Shown: piece by piece, positions 1 through 12,608 of the stretch
How the letters are laid out: every line of letters starts with the position of its first letter
Numbering within the stretch: the stretch's first letter is position 1
NCBI GenBank assembly: GCA_023053545.1
Contig: JAKZAN010000004.1
Location: 7,812,001 to 7,876,000 of the forward strand
Origin: Lepidurus packardi
Taxonomy: Eukaryota > Arthropoda > Branchiopoda > Notostraca > Triopsidae
DNA: 64,000 nt
Direction: 5' to 3'
Program-made: the position numbers and the translations under genes
The notes under the pieces: generated by a model
Told to the model about the DNA's origin: nothing
What the model saw: the letters and a program-made list of their open reading frames with translations, nothing else
Databases searched by the model: none

Positions 1-2219
1 CCAGCTGTGGAAGATACAGAAAAGCTGGCCCAATCAATTCAAGACCAATTGTTTCGCCTTTTACGCAAAGCCAAATTGATTGCCAACAACCCCAATCAAG
101 CACTTTGCTCCGTACCATCTAACTCAACTTACGTTTTTGTTAATAAACAAGGTAGTCCCAATCCCCTACTTGCAAAAATTGTGTAGATCCGTTTTCACTT
201 AGGTGGGGATTTCCGAGAATTCTTAAACAACCATATCGATGCTGTTCGCCAAGGAAAACTGATTGATCAAGTTGGTCGCCACAGTTCTAACCTACACACA
301 GAAGTATTACTGAACTTCAGTTATGTTAGATTTTCGTTTTCTATTAACTTAAATTATTAGATTCCTCCTGCAAATATATGGTTCACTGTCGTTAACCAAT
401 TATACCATCAGTTTGTTAACCCTGAGCCCGGTTCAACCTTCGAGAAGGTAAATGAACTTATTTATACTCGAAAACCTATTGATTCCAATCCATTTTCGAA
501 GGCTCTCCTTGGACTGCACTCTTCATTGGATGTTGCCAGCCAATTTAGCGAAGTCCGTTGCAAGAAAGTGTTTCCATTAGCACTAGCTCATTACCAGGAA
601 AATATCCCAGCGCACTATTCTTCGCACATTCATCAAAGTAAAGTAAGATCAACTTCTTATTCCTTTTTGTTACCGGAAATACTCTTATCTGACACTCTCT
701 GTTTGCCTTTTTCATAAATAGTTGGCTGGAGCTTGTGCCATGTTTGCGTCTCAAGCTAGAGGACCAGCAGCAGGCCGTTGGCTTGTCCACTTACAACACG
801 AATGCGAAAGGATTTGGGCCTCTGGGCGTCAAGTTTGCGAAGAACCTAGCTTAACAGGCAAACCTTGCATACAACCTCAACACAAAACCCATTCAGATCA
901 GGCAGGGTAACTTAAAATACTCTATTTTAGACAAAATATAGATTTATTTTGTATTTTTTTGCAGGTCTTTACCAGTAATGCCACATTCGAGTGGGTATCG
1001 GATGATTTCAGGCTGTAATTGTGGATCAAAGCAAGGAAATCGGGATGATCCCTTCGATGTAAAGACAGCCAACTTTACTTTCTATTACCACATGAATGAA
1101 GAATGCTGCCATCGTTTCCAAGCTGTCAATTTCCCAGTCTTTCAGCCCGGAAGCGTCACTGCTCGTCCAGCTCCTGTACGCAAACAAGTCAAAGACTTGG
1201 ACTTTGTCAAATGTACGCAAGAGCTCAATCTGGATGTTAGTGAAGACTTGTCCCTTTCGCAATCAGATTACACTGCCAATGATGAGGAAAACGTGAGTAT
1301 TTCTCGTTATCCTGCATCTTGTAAATCTAATTTACCTGTTTATTTAGTTTTCCGACTCCGAGCTAGATTCATCGTCAGATTTTCTGCCCGATGTATCACC
1401 TCAAGCAGACACAGCCGAATATTTGGTGGGAATGCCCCATTCTTTGTCGTCCTCTGCCTTGCCTTTGTTCCCTTCATGGTCTTTGCTCTGTCGTGGACCC
1501 TCCAGTCTTTACACGCACAGCGTAGGCCTAGCTCAAATGCCCGGCTTCGGATCCGGGGCAGTGCATATGACCGTATGGGACGTCACATTGAACTTGAGTC
1601 CTGCTGGCGCCAACGTAGCTGAAGAATGGCGAGTCAAGAAGGGATCTGGCAAACCCCTTCGAAGAAATAAAGGTTGGTTTCTGTAAAGATTATTCTAGAA
1701 AAGTATTTGTAGCTAAATGGCTCATTTATCTCCCTGTCTATTTGGGTAGATGGATCAGCAGAGATGACCAACAAGATCTTTTTGGGAACAGAATACGAAT
1801 GTCCTCGTGGGCATCGATTTTTGTTACCTTTGGCAGCGGCTGCGAGGACAGCCAAAGCCCACACCTATCCGCATACCGATACGCCGTTATATCTACCCTG
1901 TCCCTGTAGACCCAACAATCAACTCTGCGCTCAGCTTATGCGATTGCATGTGGTCACGCCCAGAACACCGTTTTCTGTTTACCTTCACCCTCGCGTACGT
2001 CCCGCGCCTTTACCTTGCCCCGTTTTCACCACTGGGATAAAAGATCCTTTAGAACTAACTCCCAGTTCGTATTGGGTTCTTCGACTGCCTTGGGCGTACG
2101 AAAATGGACCAGATGAAATTCATACACCCCCTGTGAAACCTCCTATTCCAACACATGGGGTTTTGCTAATGGAATGGATTGGAGTCCGTGAGAACATCGC
2201 CCCAGAGCTACAGAAATAA
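1..2219 (+). CDS. SMG8: SMG8, nonsense-mediated mRNA decay factor (3' part, 5' end outside window)
   Basis: C-terminal half of SMG8, the subunit that with SMG9 holds and restrains the SMG1 kinase that phosphorylates UPF1 in nonsense-mediated decay. Exons read 1-151, 203-303, 361-642, 722-906, 965-1292, 1348-1672 and 1750-2219; phases agree across every junction and the stop is TAA at 2217-2219. Family marks seen: FSEVRCKKVFPLALAHY, ARGPAAGRW, the C-N-C-G-x-K-Q-x-x-R-D-D-P-F-D block near 1015-1055, CCHRFQAVNFPVF, EYLVGMPHS with LPLFPSWSL, and F-L-G-T-E-Y-E-C-P-R-G-H-R-F near 1780. The third exon start was set by aligning HTE|IPPANIWF with the family pattern, which gives a 57-bp intron rather than an impossible 36-bp one. 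An AATAAA overlaps the stop codon. A single-copy housekeeping gene, it marks the left border of the array. Identity is recognition from memory of the family, not a search. Confidence 0.93.
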
Positions 2220-2241
2220 AGAGAATATTGAATTAAATCGG

Positions 2242-3807
2242 TTACACTACAAAAATACATTTCTTCTTTACAACTTTGGAACGAAAGACTTGGAGGGCAA
2301 CACAAAATATTACCGTACAAAGAAACAACCCCGGGGGATTTTTCTTCAGTAACGAGTTATCGAATAAATCCGACAGTTGTACTGCACGGGATTTGCGACA
2401 AGCTTTGGTATGCGTAACAGACTTAGCTTGACCAGGATAAGGACACTTGGGAAGATGATTAGTCGAAGAGACTTTCGCATAGAAGGTCTTATCACGGTGT
2501 GTACGCTTAAACTCCTTTTCAGGTGTTGAAGCCCTAGCGCAAGACCTAGAACGCTCTTGTGAGGTAATGTTAGCTTCTTGATCACCCAATAGCCTTGTTG
2601 CGCTCTGCCAAAGTCATCCAGGGATTTCATCACCTAGAAAGTAATTTTTTCTAAATGATTTAGTGACTTGGTATTTAAACATCTTACCGTAGATAGATAA
2701 ATTTTCAACAGGTGCAAGGCTTGTAGCCGAGTTGCTTTCTGAGACAGTCAAGGAAGAGTATCCAAAGTTATTAATTACTGGAGGAGGTTGACACATGCGT
2801 TTCATGTGCTGCTCTAAATCCAGAGAAGTCGTAAACGCTTTCGCACAGCTTGCGCATTTGTAACGGGAAAGCCCTTTACCACGCAGCAAGGTTGAAGCAG
2901 TCAAAATCGTACCCTAGGAAAGATTTCTCGATTAGTTTTAAGGCAATTCACAGAACTATTCTGAACTTACGTTCTTGAGCATTTTTCTTATCAATTTCTT
3001 CAAGTTCATGACAGACATCGTTAGGGCAATCCGACTTGTATTGGTCAGAATTACCAGGTACTTCTAGGCTAGGCAATCTACAGGCTTTCACAGGCATTCT
3101 TATACGTAATTTGCGAAAAATATTCCGGTTTTATGAAGTACTCAATTAACAAAATATAGTAAAGAAAATATTTACGTTGGGATTCGTCTGTACAGACAGG
3201 ATTTTCGTGAATACGTGACAAAGATTTCTGCTCATTTACTACCAAATTATTGGGCTGATCACGTTCTGGCGAGAAGCTTGCTCTTGGCTTTTTCAGAGCT
3301 GACTGTCCATTAGGAAGACCACCTTGAACTAACAAAATTCGTAGTAAAGTCGTTCAGTAAATAGTAAGATTAAACAGTAGGAGTTACTTTCTATAGCACG
3401 TGAAAGAAATTTTCTTTCTTTAGGTGCCTGGGCAAAATTGCGCACGTCATCTGGAAGAAATAGAACTCGTTAAAGTTATTACGTTAAACAATAAACTGAA
3501 TTACTTATTTTACCTGGAAGTGCAGGAATTCCATTTCCTTTAGGTAAGTAACCACAGGTGAAGACGTTAGACGTTTCTTGGGAATGGGAGGAGACTGAAC
3601 AAGGCTGGTTTGTGCACATTGTTGAGCGTTATTATTGAGAGATTTAATCCTAAGACATTCAGCTAGTGCCATATAAACAGCATATCGATCCTCTGGAACA
3701 ATGATTTCACTTCGGTAGATGAAAAGAACCATAGCTTTCAATAGTTCAAAACTGACGTCTGGCATACAGATCACTATTTGCCTTTCCGATTCAGCACATA
3801 AGATTTC
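2242..3807 (-). CDS. BTB/C2HC zinc-finger protein, 5'-incomplete
   Basis: Convergent with SMG8, only 22 bp apart. Exons on the minus strand, 5' to 3': 3807-3514, 3427-3388, 3328-3176, 3063-2971, 2873-2688 and 2576-2242, all open and in phase with GT-AG borders. The first exon encodes the second half of a BTB/POZ dimerisation domain (RQIVICMPDVSFELLKAM, then IYRSEIIVPEDR and LAECLRIKSL), as in tramtrack/lola-type transcription factors. The fifth exon carries one C2HC finger: Y-K-C-A-S-C, 12 residues, H, 4 residues, C. The linker is hydrophilic and Ser/Lys-rich. The last exon ends in a hydrophobic Cys-rich stretch that may be readthrough rather than true C-terminus. No first half of the BTB fold and no start codon exist on this strand between 3808 and the first array gene at 4453, so either a long intron spans the array start or the gene is truncated. 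Likely a nuclear DNA-binding factor if alive. Confidence 0.7.
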
Positions 3808-4452
3808 CTATTTTGAATTTAAAATTATTATCGATTAATCAACCTACGGTATGTCTATCACACTTATTGTTTAGAAAAATAAGGTAATTTTTTGTCTAAG
3901 GTCTAAGGATTTAACGCCCGCACTTTTCAAATCTTGGTAAACGCAGAAAACAATTTTAAGAAAAATGCATACAAAAGAGGAAGGAACATCGGAAAGTTCA
4001 GGTACAGGTGTAAAATACGTATGGATCTTATATAAAAGTTATAATGCGTTTATGAAAATTGATTATTACTTTCTATTGGGATTTAGAATTGTTTTTATCG
4101 ACCTGGTCCTATGATAAAAGCCTAATTTAAACCTTTCATTATGATTTGTGTTGGGGGTTTGCTGTACTTATGTTCCTGGATACTATTCATTATACCGCTA
4201 TCAAAGCTTTATAGAAGCTACGAGAACGTACAAAAAGGGGCTAAGGTACTAAGGACTAAAGGACTGAGGTACACCACGCAGGGGCTAACTGCTTAAAACA
4301 CTTTTCATAAGGCTTTAGCCACTAAGTGAATTATATAAGTTAGTATAGACTAAGGAATGACATAGGGAACGCTCGGGTTAGTATAACCCAGTTGAACTGT
4401 GGACTACAACGGTGTTAGATCGTTTGATTTTTAGATGTGGAGTGACAGAACC
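3808..4452. other. Intergenic: BTB gene to array copy 1
   Basis: No coding exon recognised on either strand. Holds a small imperfect repeat of the type ctaag-gtac-taagga near 4240-4272. The missing 5' BTB exons would be expected here and are not seen. Confidence 0.6.
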
Positions 4453-6933
4453 ATGGAATCTAGGAGCTCATGTGAATTCAAAGGTCCGACAGAAAACATA
4501 ATTGCGAAATATTAGTTTTACAATAAATTACCTTGGTATAGGCGTTTGGGTGTCGTTAGTTGTGCTTATAACCTCTCAGTATTCATTCTCTCCGGGAGCT
4601 AGTGAATGCATCTGCAATCTTAACGCCACGACACGCGAGCAACGAAATAGCGTAATTATGAATGCAACACGTGATATAATAATAAACATCACAGCTGAAG
4701 TCACTTCGTATCTCCTTGAGAATACAAAGCGCACGCCGATGATTTGGCAAACTTCACAACTGAATACGATACAACCTTTTAATATGACGAGAAGCCTACT
4801 TAACACTGTAGATAGTGTTCCGTTCAACAGCATCATATATATGGTGCTGCTGCTGGGTTTACAACCCTGGCATAACAAATTAAATCTTTCCAGTAAGTGC
4901 ACATATAAAGTTATAGCAACTGTAAATAGGCTCGGAGTCTTAAAGCTTTGAAAAATCAGATTCTTTCATTAACAACACGACAAAGGCAGATCAATGGGTC
5001 GGTTCAGATTGGAATGTTCCATTAAATTGGACATCAGCTTCCATGAACTTATCCGCTTACATTCAGAACGTCTTTATATTTAAACTACACGAACAACTTG
5101 ACCTCTTAGCCTTAAATACCAGTTACCCTATTGGAGGCTTTACTTTACCGCGTTCATTGTCTTACTCCGGTATTGAATGGAAGGACGGAAAGTGTAACAC
5201 ATGCACATGCCTCGCCAAGGAAGGTAAAATATTTTTTGCGATAGTTTTGCCGTTAACTGAAATGGAATAAAAACTACTGTGGAAAAGGATTTTCCTATAT
5301 GGTTCAATTTTCCTCTGACATGTCGAACCTGACACCAAATATTAGCGAAAAGGTGCTACGAACAGATATTCAGCTCGCGGTATTACTTCCAAATAAGGGC
5401 ATATAACGTGACAGTAATTACATTGTCATAATTAAAGGTGGACAATTATTCAAGTCAAGCGTTTGGTAATAGTTATATACAAAGTGACTTGTCCTCATCG
5501 GATCTCAAAAGGGAAAATCAACGCGTCACGGCCAATGTAACGCTCTATTTCAATGGCTCGTATTGGACACCTAATTACACGTCATATGCAAACGTTACCT
5601 TGGGCAAAATGAAGCAGTTTGACTTCACTTATCTTAAAGTCAACTCTAGTTTCCTCTATCTTCCCCACATTATTAACTGTAACGTACTTATAAAGTACTT
5701 GTTTACCATAGCTTACTACATTAAACTCGAAAATTTATAGGTATTACTTACAGTTTAGAAAAAAATTCAACGAATAACAGGGACGTGCTCCAATATTACA
5801 AGAATGGCACTTGTCCAAACATCACTGCTGTAATATCTAACCTAACTGAATCTACATCAACTCCAACGGCATCCCCTCAGCACACACCAACTGAACCCAT
5901 GTCAAGCCCACCGAAAACTCAGCTCCAGTTCACCAGCCCCGCAGCTCCAACTGCAGGAAATCCCGGTTTCAATATTGCAACTGGACCTCAGACTACCCCA
6001 CCTTCGGTTATTCTGAGCATTCCAAACAAACCAACTACCACTATTGGTTCTCAGAATACTAGTCTATTGTCTACTATAACACAACCTACCGTTGCACCTC
6101 AAGCTAGCAGTTATGTCACGTCGCAATCAAACTCCATTAATAGTAGTACTAAGACGCAATCAAACACCTTTATTGGTAGTGTTAATGCGCAATCAAATAC
6201 CACTAATAGTAATATTACTTCACAATCAGACACCGCCAGTAATTCGCCTACTGCTCAAACTACAAAAACTTCATCAGGGTTACCTTCCAAACCTGACTCT
6301 TACATTTTATCTTCTTCTGCGTTGCCAAACATTGGTCAGGCAAGTCAAACTGCTAGTACATCTCCACCCGGTACGTCTCAGGTTCCAGAAAGTGCCAAGA
6401 GCACTATCAACATAGAGGCTAATGTTTCAGAAATAACCGTACCAAGTCTTTTACAAGGTAGTAATCCAACTACTGCTCTTTTACCCAACCAAAACAAAAC
6501 TACTTCGAACTCGACGAATAAAACCCTCACTACTACGACTTCATTACCCACTACACCCTTTGACCAGGATCCCTTTTTCAAGCCAGTTGTCCCTATCATC
6601 AAAAAAGTGTACAACGGTAAGGTTTACTTACAGTCAATACTTTCCTGCACTACATGCTTAATATTTTGGTAAACAAGACCGGGTTTTGCTAAGCGGCAAA
6701 ATGAGCGTCCTGACGCCTCTGACAGAAAGGATACTATTTTACAAAATCTCTATTCCAGTTGCTGCTTGTAAGATAAATTATTTATATGAACGCTTTGACG
6801 AATTTTTTAATTATAATTTATTCTAGGCATACTAATCGCGTTCATCTTATGCATATACTGCCTCCAAATTGATTGGATGGCTTGGGCTAGCAAGAAGAAA
6901 GATTCCGGAGCCTTTGGGGTTACCAAAGCGTAG
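4453..6933 (+). CDS. Array copy 1: mucin-like type I membrane protein (divergent subgroup)
   Basis: Eight exons: 4453-4483, 4542-4892, 4960-5223, 5288-5379, 5438-5678, 5741-6616, 6678-6767, 6827-6933; 683 codons plus TAG. The start ATG was chosen because exon 1 (MESRSSCEFK) then matches the short first exons of later copies. A hydrophobic signal stretch (VSLVVLIT) precedes C-I-C-N. The third exon ends in a Cys cluster CNTCTC and lacks the G-I-F-R-P motif of later copies (GGFTLP instead). Residues about 326-600 are a Ser/Thr/Pro/Asn-rich, sequon-dense stalk with a 33-bp repeat. The juxtamembrane motif is FDQDPFFKPVVPIIKKVYNG. The last two exons give KISIPVAAC and the membrane segment ILIAFILCIYCLQ, then IDW and a basic tail (ASKKK). 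Function unknown; a heavily glycosylated cell-surface role is inferred from layout. Confidence 0.82.
6122..6253 (+). repeat. 33-bp tandem repeat inside copy 1 stalk
   Basis: Four imperfect units beginning cgcaatcaa at 6122, 6155, 6188 and cacaatcag at 6221, exactly 33 bp apart, encoding an 11-residue Q-S-N/D-T/S-x unit. The unit length keeps the reading frame, so copy number can vary without breaking the protein. Confidence 0.85.
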
Positions 6934-7457
6934 CCCGGACGATTTGTAGACTGGAAAACTGTCCCGAAATTTTGAAAATCCTACTTGCACCAAAGTATGC
7001 ACGCGAAAGAGAGATTACAAAATAATTTCTTAAGCATTCCATTGGAAAGCACATTATGGAGTCGAAAATCACACGCACGAGTTGAAGCTTTCTCTGAGAG
7101 ATTACAAGAGACCTGCTGTTAATGGTGATATATTTCCTTTTGTCCCTTGTTCCACTAGAAAACCATAATAATCTTGAAAAGACCTTGAAAGTGCTGCACT
7201 GGAAATACATCATATTTCCCCTAGGTAGATCCATTAGTTCCTTCCATTGTCTAGGCGAACCTTTTTAGCTACAAAATAGGCGATACATGTACTTTGTTGC
7301 CAAGCAATTTACTAGTAACAGGTAACAAAGCTTAGTATGAATGAACTATAAAGAACATTGAGTGACCCGAGAAATGATTCAGTTGACGAAGGATTGCGGA
7401 AGACTAAACTGGGTGTTTGTTACCACGGAATTCAACTGTTAGCATAGAAGTGACGTG
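6934..7457. other. Intergenic: copies 1 to 2
   Basis: No gene seen. It must contain the end of copy 1 and the promoter of copy 2, but I see no clear TATA or poly(A) signal. Confidence 0.5.
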
Positions 7458-9691
7458 ATGAATAAGTGTAGTTCACGAAGCCAGTTTGCCGGCAAAGTAC
7501 CGGCTCAGAGCTTGTACGAGTCTGCAAGATTCTGTTTATTACTAGTTCTCTTACCAGTTTTTGTCGACAGCGCTTGCAATTGTACTCTGAATTTAACTAC
7601 ACGCCAACTAAACCATAATCGTATAAGAGACGAAGCTCATAAAATTATAACGAATTTCACAGCTGAAGAGGCTAGCAATGTTGCTAATTACACAAAAAAA
7701 GAGTTTGATCTGCACGCAAGTTTAAATAATAGCTTCACAAGCCGTGGGATCTACCAAAACTTGACGGATTTTGTTCTCAGAGGCGGACTACGTCTTTGGG
7801 CTGAAGATGAAATGCCGGCAGAAATTACAAGTACGTGCTATTATATTAGTGGCCTAACTGGATTGCGGGAATAACCTCTTCTCGCTTTACAGAAAAATTA
7901 TTGAAATCTGCAATGGATACTTTGATCTGTAATGAAACTGAATGCTGGGATTTGCCAATGAAATGGTACCCTGCAAATGTCAACTTGACTGCATACTTGA
8001 AACATGCGTATATGTATCGCCTTCACGAAGCCCTCCGAAACTATACTTTAAAAAAACAGACTCCCCTTGGATGGTTTTCTGTCGATCGCTATAGGAGATT
8101 CTTCGGAGTAGACGTGGTTAACTCGGGCACTATTCAGAGCTCGTGCCTTTGCCGGGCAAACTACAGTGAGATATCAAAAAATAATTCACTTATCCGCCGT
8201 AGACAAATGGGAAATCTAAAAATGTTAAATAAATATTAGGCTACACGTACTCATTCAAATTTTCTGTATCGAGTCCAATTAACGCCTCTTTACCACTGAA
8301 CACTCATAGGAGAGAACTAAAAACAGACTTTGAACTTGCGGTAAGTACAAAACTATGACCCGGATTTTGATACACGTCCAATGGTTCATGCTGTTAGGTG
8401 GATAACTATTTGAGCGGCTTTTTCCCGTCAACATATCTGCACAGCGTTGCAGCAATCCCACAGTCTTTAGGGATGGTTGGATGGAATGTTAGTATGAGAG
8501 TCTACTTCCTAGGGTCTGTCAACAATAGCGTACAAGAAATGCCGGGTAGCATTAAAGCCATGTCCATTCTCAAGTTACCCTACACAGGACTCAACGCAAC
8601 CATTATTACAGCTCCTCTCACTTTTGGCTGTACGTAATCATCTTCCTGTTCGTTAAACAACGTTTATTATTTCCACTATTTATACATACCTACTAGGTAC
8701 CTATTCTGTCCGCAATGTTTCAATTGATGATGATGATCCACAAAATGACTACGACATATTCAGTTGTAGCCTGGCAACAACCCAGACCTCAGTTGTCGTA
8801 ACAAATTCTACTATATCGAGTTCATTTCGAAGCATTACCACTGCTGTCACCGAGGCATTAGCAGCAACAGCTTCGAATTCCACTCCACTGATAACTACGA
8901 TGATTGCGATGACTACTATGCCCCTAATCAATACTACTCTTCCAACTATCACTCAGGCGACAACACAAAAATTGACATCAAGTCCGTCGGTAAATAAAAA
9001 TTGCTAATTAAACAGAATCATAGACATAAGCTAATCTGAATGCAATGTCGAACACTTGAGTATTTCAGGTAGCTGAATTAACTTCGACTAAATTGAATGC
9101 TGTGATGGTGAGTCCGGAAACTTTAGCAACTGTAATAACTGATCCTACTCGTCTGGAGTTTACGACTTTGCCGTCTACTACTGTTGAGAATACGACCCTC
9201 TCATCAGTTCCCACAACAATGTCTACATTAAGTGATGCTACGTCTAGCGTCTCTAGGCAGTCAACTATAGGGTTGATGAATACTACGATTGCAAATATAT
9301 CGATAACTCCTGTTTCGAATGGAACGGTCTCTGTTAACGCAACGTTTGACCCGGACCCATTTTTCAAAGCCTCGGTTCCTGTAGTAACCAAAATATACAA
9401 CGGTAAATATGTTTTGCTGAAATGTAGGACAATAAGATGCTCTTATCCACAGATGGGGTTTTACTCTCCCGTATTCACGGAACCATGACACCGTTTTACG
9501 AAAAGCAAAGTTTTTACACCATAACTATTCCCGTAGCAATCAGTAAGTGATTAAATTCTACCCGAGCGAGACATGATTAAAATGATTTTGTAGGTGTTAT
9601 GGCAGCATCTTTTGCCTGCCTGCTTTGTTTACAGGTGGACTGGATCACTTCTTCAAAAAAACCTGACAAGCCGTTCAAGAGTCAGCCATAA
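7458..9691 (+). CDS. Array copy 2: mucin-like type I membrane protein (divergent subgroup)
   Basis: Exons 7458-7830, 7893-8165, 8240-8340, 8398-8629, 8697-8989, 9069-9402, 9453-9542, 9594-9691; 597 codons plus TAA. Unlike most copies the signal peptide and first ectodomain exon are fused: a continuous frame runs from ATG through ARFCLLLVLLPVFVDS into A-C-N-C-T-L-N, and no splice in the right phase exists. The coding length before the stalk (979 nt) equals that of copy 1, and exons pair one to one, so the two are sister copies. GWFSVDR stands in place of GIFRP; the third ectodomain exon begins SYTYSF like GFSYMV in copy 1. The stalk is split by one intron (phase 0) at 8990. Canonical FDPDPFFKASVPVVTKIYNG, then SFYTITIPVAI and a membrane segment AASFACLLCLQVDW with a Lys-rich tail. 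Confidence 0.85.
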
Positions 9692-10035
9692 TTACTGATC
9701 CCATCAAGCTGCTACACCATTGACAGACGATATTTTTACTATATTCTAGGCCGAACAATGTATCTTCTTGGCTAAACTTGGAATATTACTAGGCAATTTC
9801 TTATTATAAGCACATTCACGAGACAAAAGCTACATTTCCTTCCTTTGTCTTACAAACATTCTTACACGATTTGAACCACGAATGATTTTGTGCGCGCTAT
9901 TGTATTCGTTGCTATATAAAACTTGATTCTCTTGTGGGCTAAGGCTATATTGAAAGTAGAATACAATTCTATACAACTGAGCTTTAAGCATTAATATCCA
10001 GCAAACGAAAAAAAACAGACCTGCATTGGTACAGT
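9692..10035. promoter_or_regulatory. Intergenic with candidate TATA box for copy 3
   Basis: Contains TATATAAAA at 9913-9921, about 115 bp before the ATG of copy 3, a plausible core promoter if the 5' UTR is around 90 nt. No other element or exon recognised. Confidence 0.4.
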
Positions 10036-12608
10036 ATGGGGGAATTATTTCTGCTCGATAGTTGGGGTGGTCTAATGCATCACGATTGGCTCTCCTTCTG
10101 GCTCGTTAAAGGTAACCCAGCTATACAGTTCACTTTTTAAGAGAATAGGAACAGGTGAAACACGGATGGTAAAAATATCTGTAATCAATAATGCACTTGC
10201 GTGGAAGGACCGTTTTTAATGAAGTCCGAGAAGACATTATCGTGTAAGTACCAACTCCTATTCAATTGTCCCTGCGAACTTACTGAAGAAGCTACTTCCC
10301 AAGCAGTATACATCGAAACCACACTCAGAGCAACAATTCAGAACTCGCTTGAATAGATCAGACCAAATAGATCAGCACAAATGATGTACTCATCATACAT
10401 CTCTAGCTTTCTCGGTAACCACCAATTCCGGATCGAAAGTTAATTTTTACTAACTATAATCTTTGCAACAATTGCAGTTATACTGATTTCTGTCAATTTA
10501 ACAACTGGACTAAGCTGTCCTTCTTGGTGGCCTTGGTGTCCCGACACTTCCAATAATGCAGCAATCACTACAACAAAGCCTTCACTGACCACGCAGGCTG
10601 GGTCCTATTGCAAGTGCGACTCTAGCCCACAGGATCGCAATACGAGAATCAGACTAGTCACTGATCTAATGAGAGTCGCTTTTCAAACAATTACGAATGA
10701 TGCAAGAAATAAAACAGACTCCTTCATGTTCAACACACAAAAGCATTTTGATCTGAACGACAGAATTACTTCTCTTGCAAATTCTGCCTCTCAGCCAGAC
10801 GTCTTTGCCTTTCTACTGACAGGTGGCCTGTTTACCACACCGTGGAACCAAGTAACACAGGGTATAAATAGTGTTATTTCGCCTGAGCTTTTAACCTAAC
10901 CCCACAATTAGGTTATGATTCAAACAATAGAACTTCACTAACAGAGGTTTTCGGTCAATTGTACGTTTACCCACTGGCTAATGCGCTACAAAGCATTGCC
11001 GTGGAACACGGTACTTCAATTGGAGTGTTTCGAGCAGGCCAAACCGAGACATATGATGGTGTTTGCTCACTTGCAAACGACACAGGCAACCCACCCAGCA
11101 ACTTAACCGGTTACCTTTGGCAACAGCAGTGTAAAATAAGTGTGTTGTCCATTTTGATCTTACACTTTGCGAACCTATAATTCAAATGTACACAGATCTA
11201 ATGTACTTGGTCGGCTTCTCGCTCAATTCAACTTGCTTTAACGGAACTAGCGATGAAATTTTGCTGCCAAAGAATATTGAAACAGTAGTAGGAACATTAG
11301 CTTCCGCATAATTTCTTATTACCTAATTAACCATATGTTAGTTTGACAATCATTTTATTTCAAACTACGCTCGCTTCGTTCGCTCAGCCACCATCTTTTA
11401 CTCCAAAGTAAATGGTACAATGGACGTATTGGTGGGGCTCTACTTTAAATCAAATGAATCCCTAAGGAGCATAGGTGAAGTATTGCAGAATATGAGTAGG
11501 ATCAACGGAACATATTGTGGAGGAGTCTATGTGGCATCCACCCAATTCGCCCTCGTTAACTGTGAGCTCTACTATTATTCATTAAAATCCCAAATTCCTT
11601 CAACTAACTATCCGCAGGTACTTGGTATAGTCCAGAAATTCTTACGAGAGAATGTATGAATACCAATGTGACTAATCCTAATGTTCCAAGTTCAAGTTCC
11701 ATTTTAACTGAAACAACGATAGTAACTACACAGACAACCCTTGCTGAAACTAACGTGGCTACAACTCCATTAGTAGAGCCATCGACTCAGGCAACTTCTA
11801 TTACTGAACCCAGCTCTACGACTTTAACCACCGTTCCGGCTACCATTTCGCTCATTTCCTCAACAGCACCTAGCACGTTATCGATCCCTTACGTATCTTC
11901 ACTCCCTGTCTCTAGCACTCAGCAATCCATCGATGGGATTAATAGCAAGACTACAACTAGCGAGTTTCAAACTTTGACAACAAATCTTACAGACTCGAAC
12001 AAAACTGTAAGTACTTCCCTCCAAGCTACTATTGATGTTTCCACTTCGAGACCGAATACAACTGTACAAGAACTTTCATCTACGACTACTCCAGGATCAG
12101 GACAAAATGCAGTATCATCTGTGCCGCAGTCCCAAGTACGGAAAGAGGAATATAACCTCTGGTTTTAAGGCTATGTTGTGCAGGTAACCAACAACGTTAA
12201 GGGAAGTACGATTACAATGACAACTACTGTTTCCGATAAGAATGCAACGACTTTTGATCCAGACCCGTTGTTCAAGGCTATAGCACCGTTAATGACAAAG
12301 AAATACAACGGTAGGTTACATCAACATAGTAAAAAAAATAATAATTGACAACTTACGGCTTAACTAGATCCGCTGCTTCTGCGTCAGGTGGGAACAATGA
12401 GCCCCGTGACGTCAAACACTAAATTCTACTGGGTTACCATACCGATTTGCATTTGTAAGATTTAAAAACTACCTTTGCAACTTAATTCTGACAGTAAGAT
12501 TTATTTATAGGTGCTATTATCCTGTCTGTGCTCTGTCTGCTTTGCTTGCAAGTTGACTGGCTTATGGTATGCAGCAAGAAAAATGATTCGAAGAAATTAA
12601 TCAATTAA
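10036..12608 (+). CDS. Array copy 3: mucin-like type I membrane protein
   Basis: Nine exons: 10036-10111, 10478-10861, 10912-11130, 11196-11287, 11342-11561, 11618-12135, 12184-12310, 12368-12454, 12511-12608; 606 codons plus TAA. Intron 1 (366 bp) is the longest I modelled in the array. After the signal segment (VILISVNLTTG) comes a Trp/Cys-rich insertion, CPSWWPWCPD, and a Thr-rich linker before the usual Y-C-K-C start, which no other copy has. GIFRP appears as G-V-F-R-A-G; the fourth exon ends K-N-I-E-T-V and the fifth begins FDNHF, then RFVRSATIFY. The stalk is Thr/Ser-rich. Juxtamembrane motif FDPDPLFKAIAPLMTKKYNG. Membrane segment AIILSVLCLLCLQVDW, tail with KKNDSKK. An AATAAA lies at 12728-12733, about 120 bp past the stop. 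First exon could also start at the in-frame ATG at 10075. Confidence 0.82.

Noticed and set aside
1015..1140. Cys-rich segment near 1015-1140 as a separate zinc-binding gene
   Set aside because: The C-N-C-G and DDPFD blocks and the in-phase neighbours identify it as part of SMG8.
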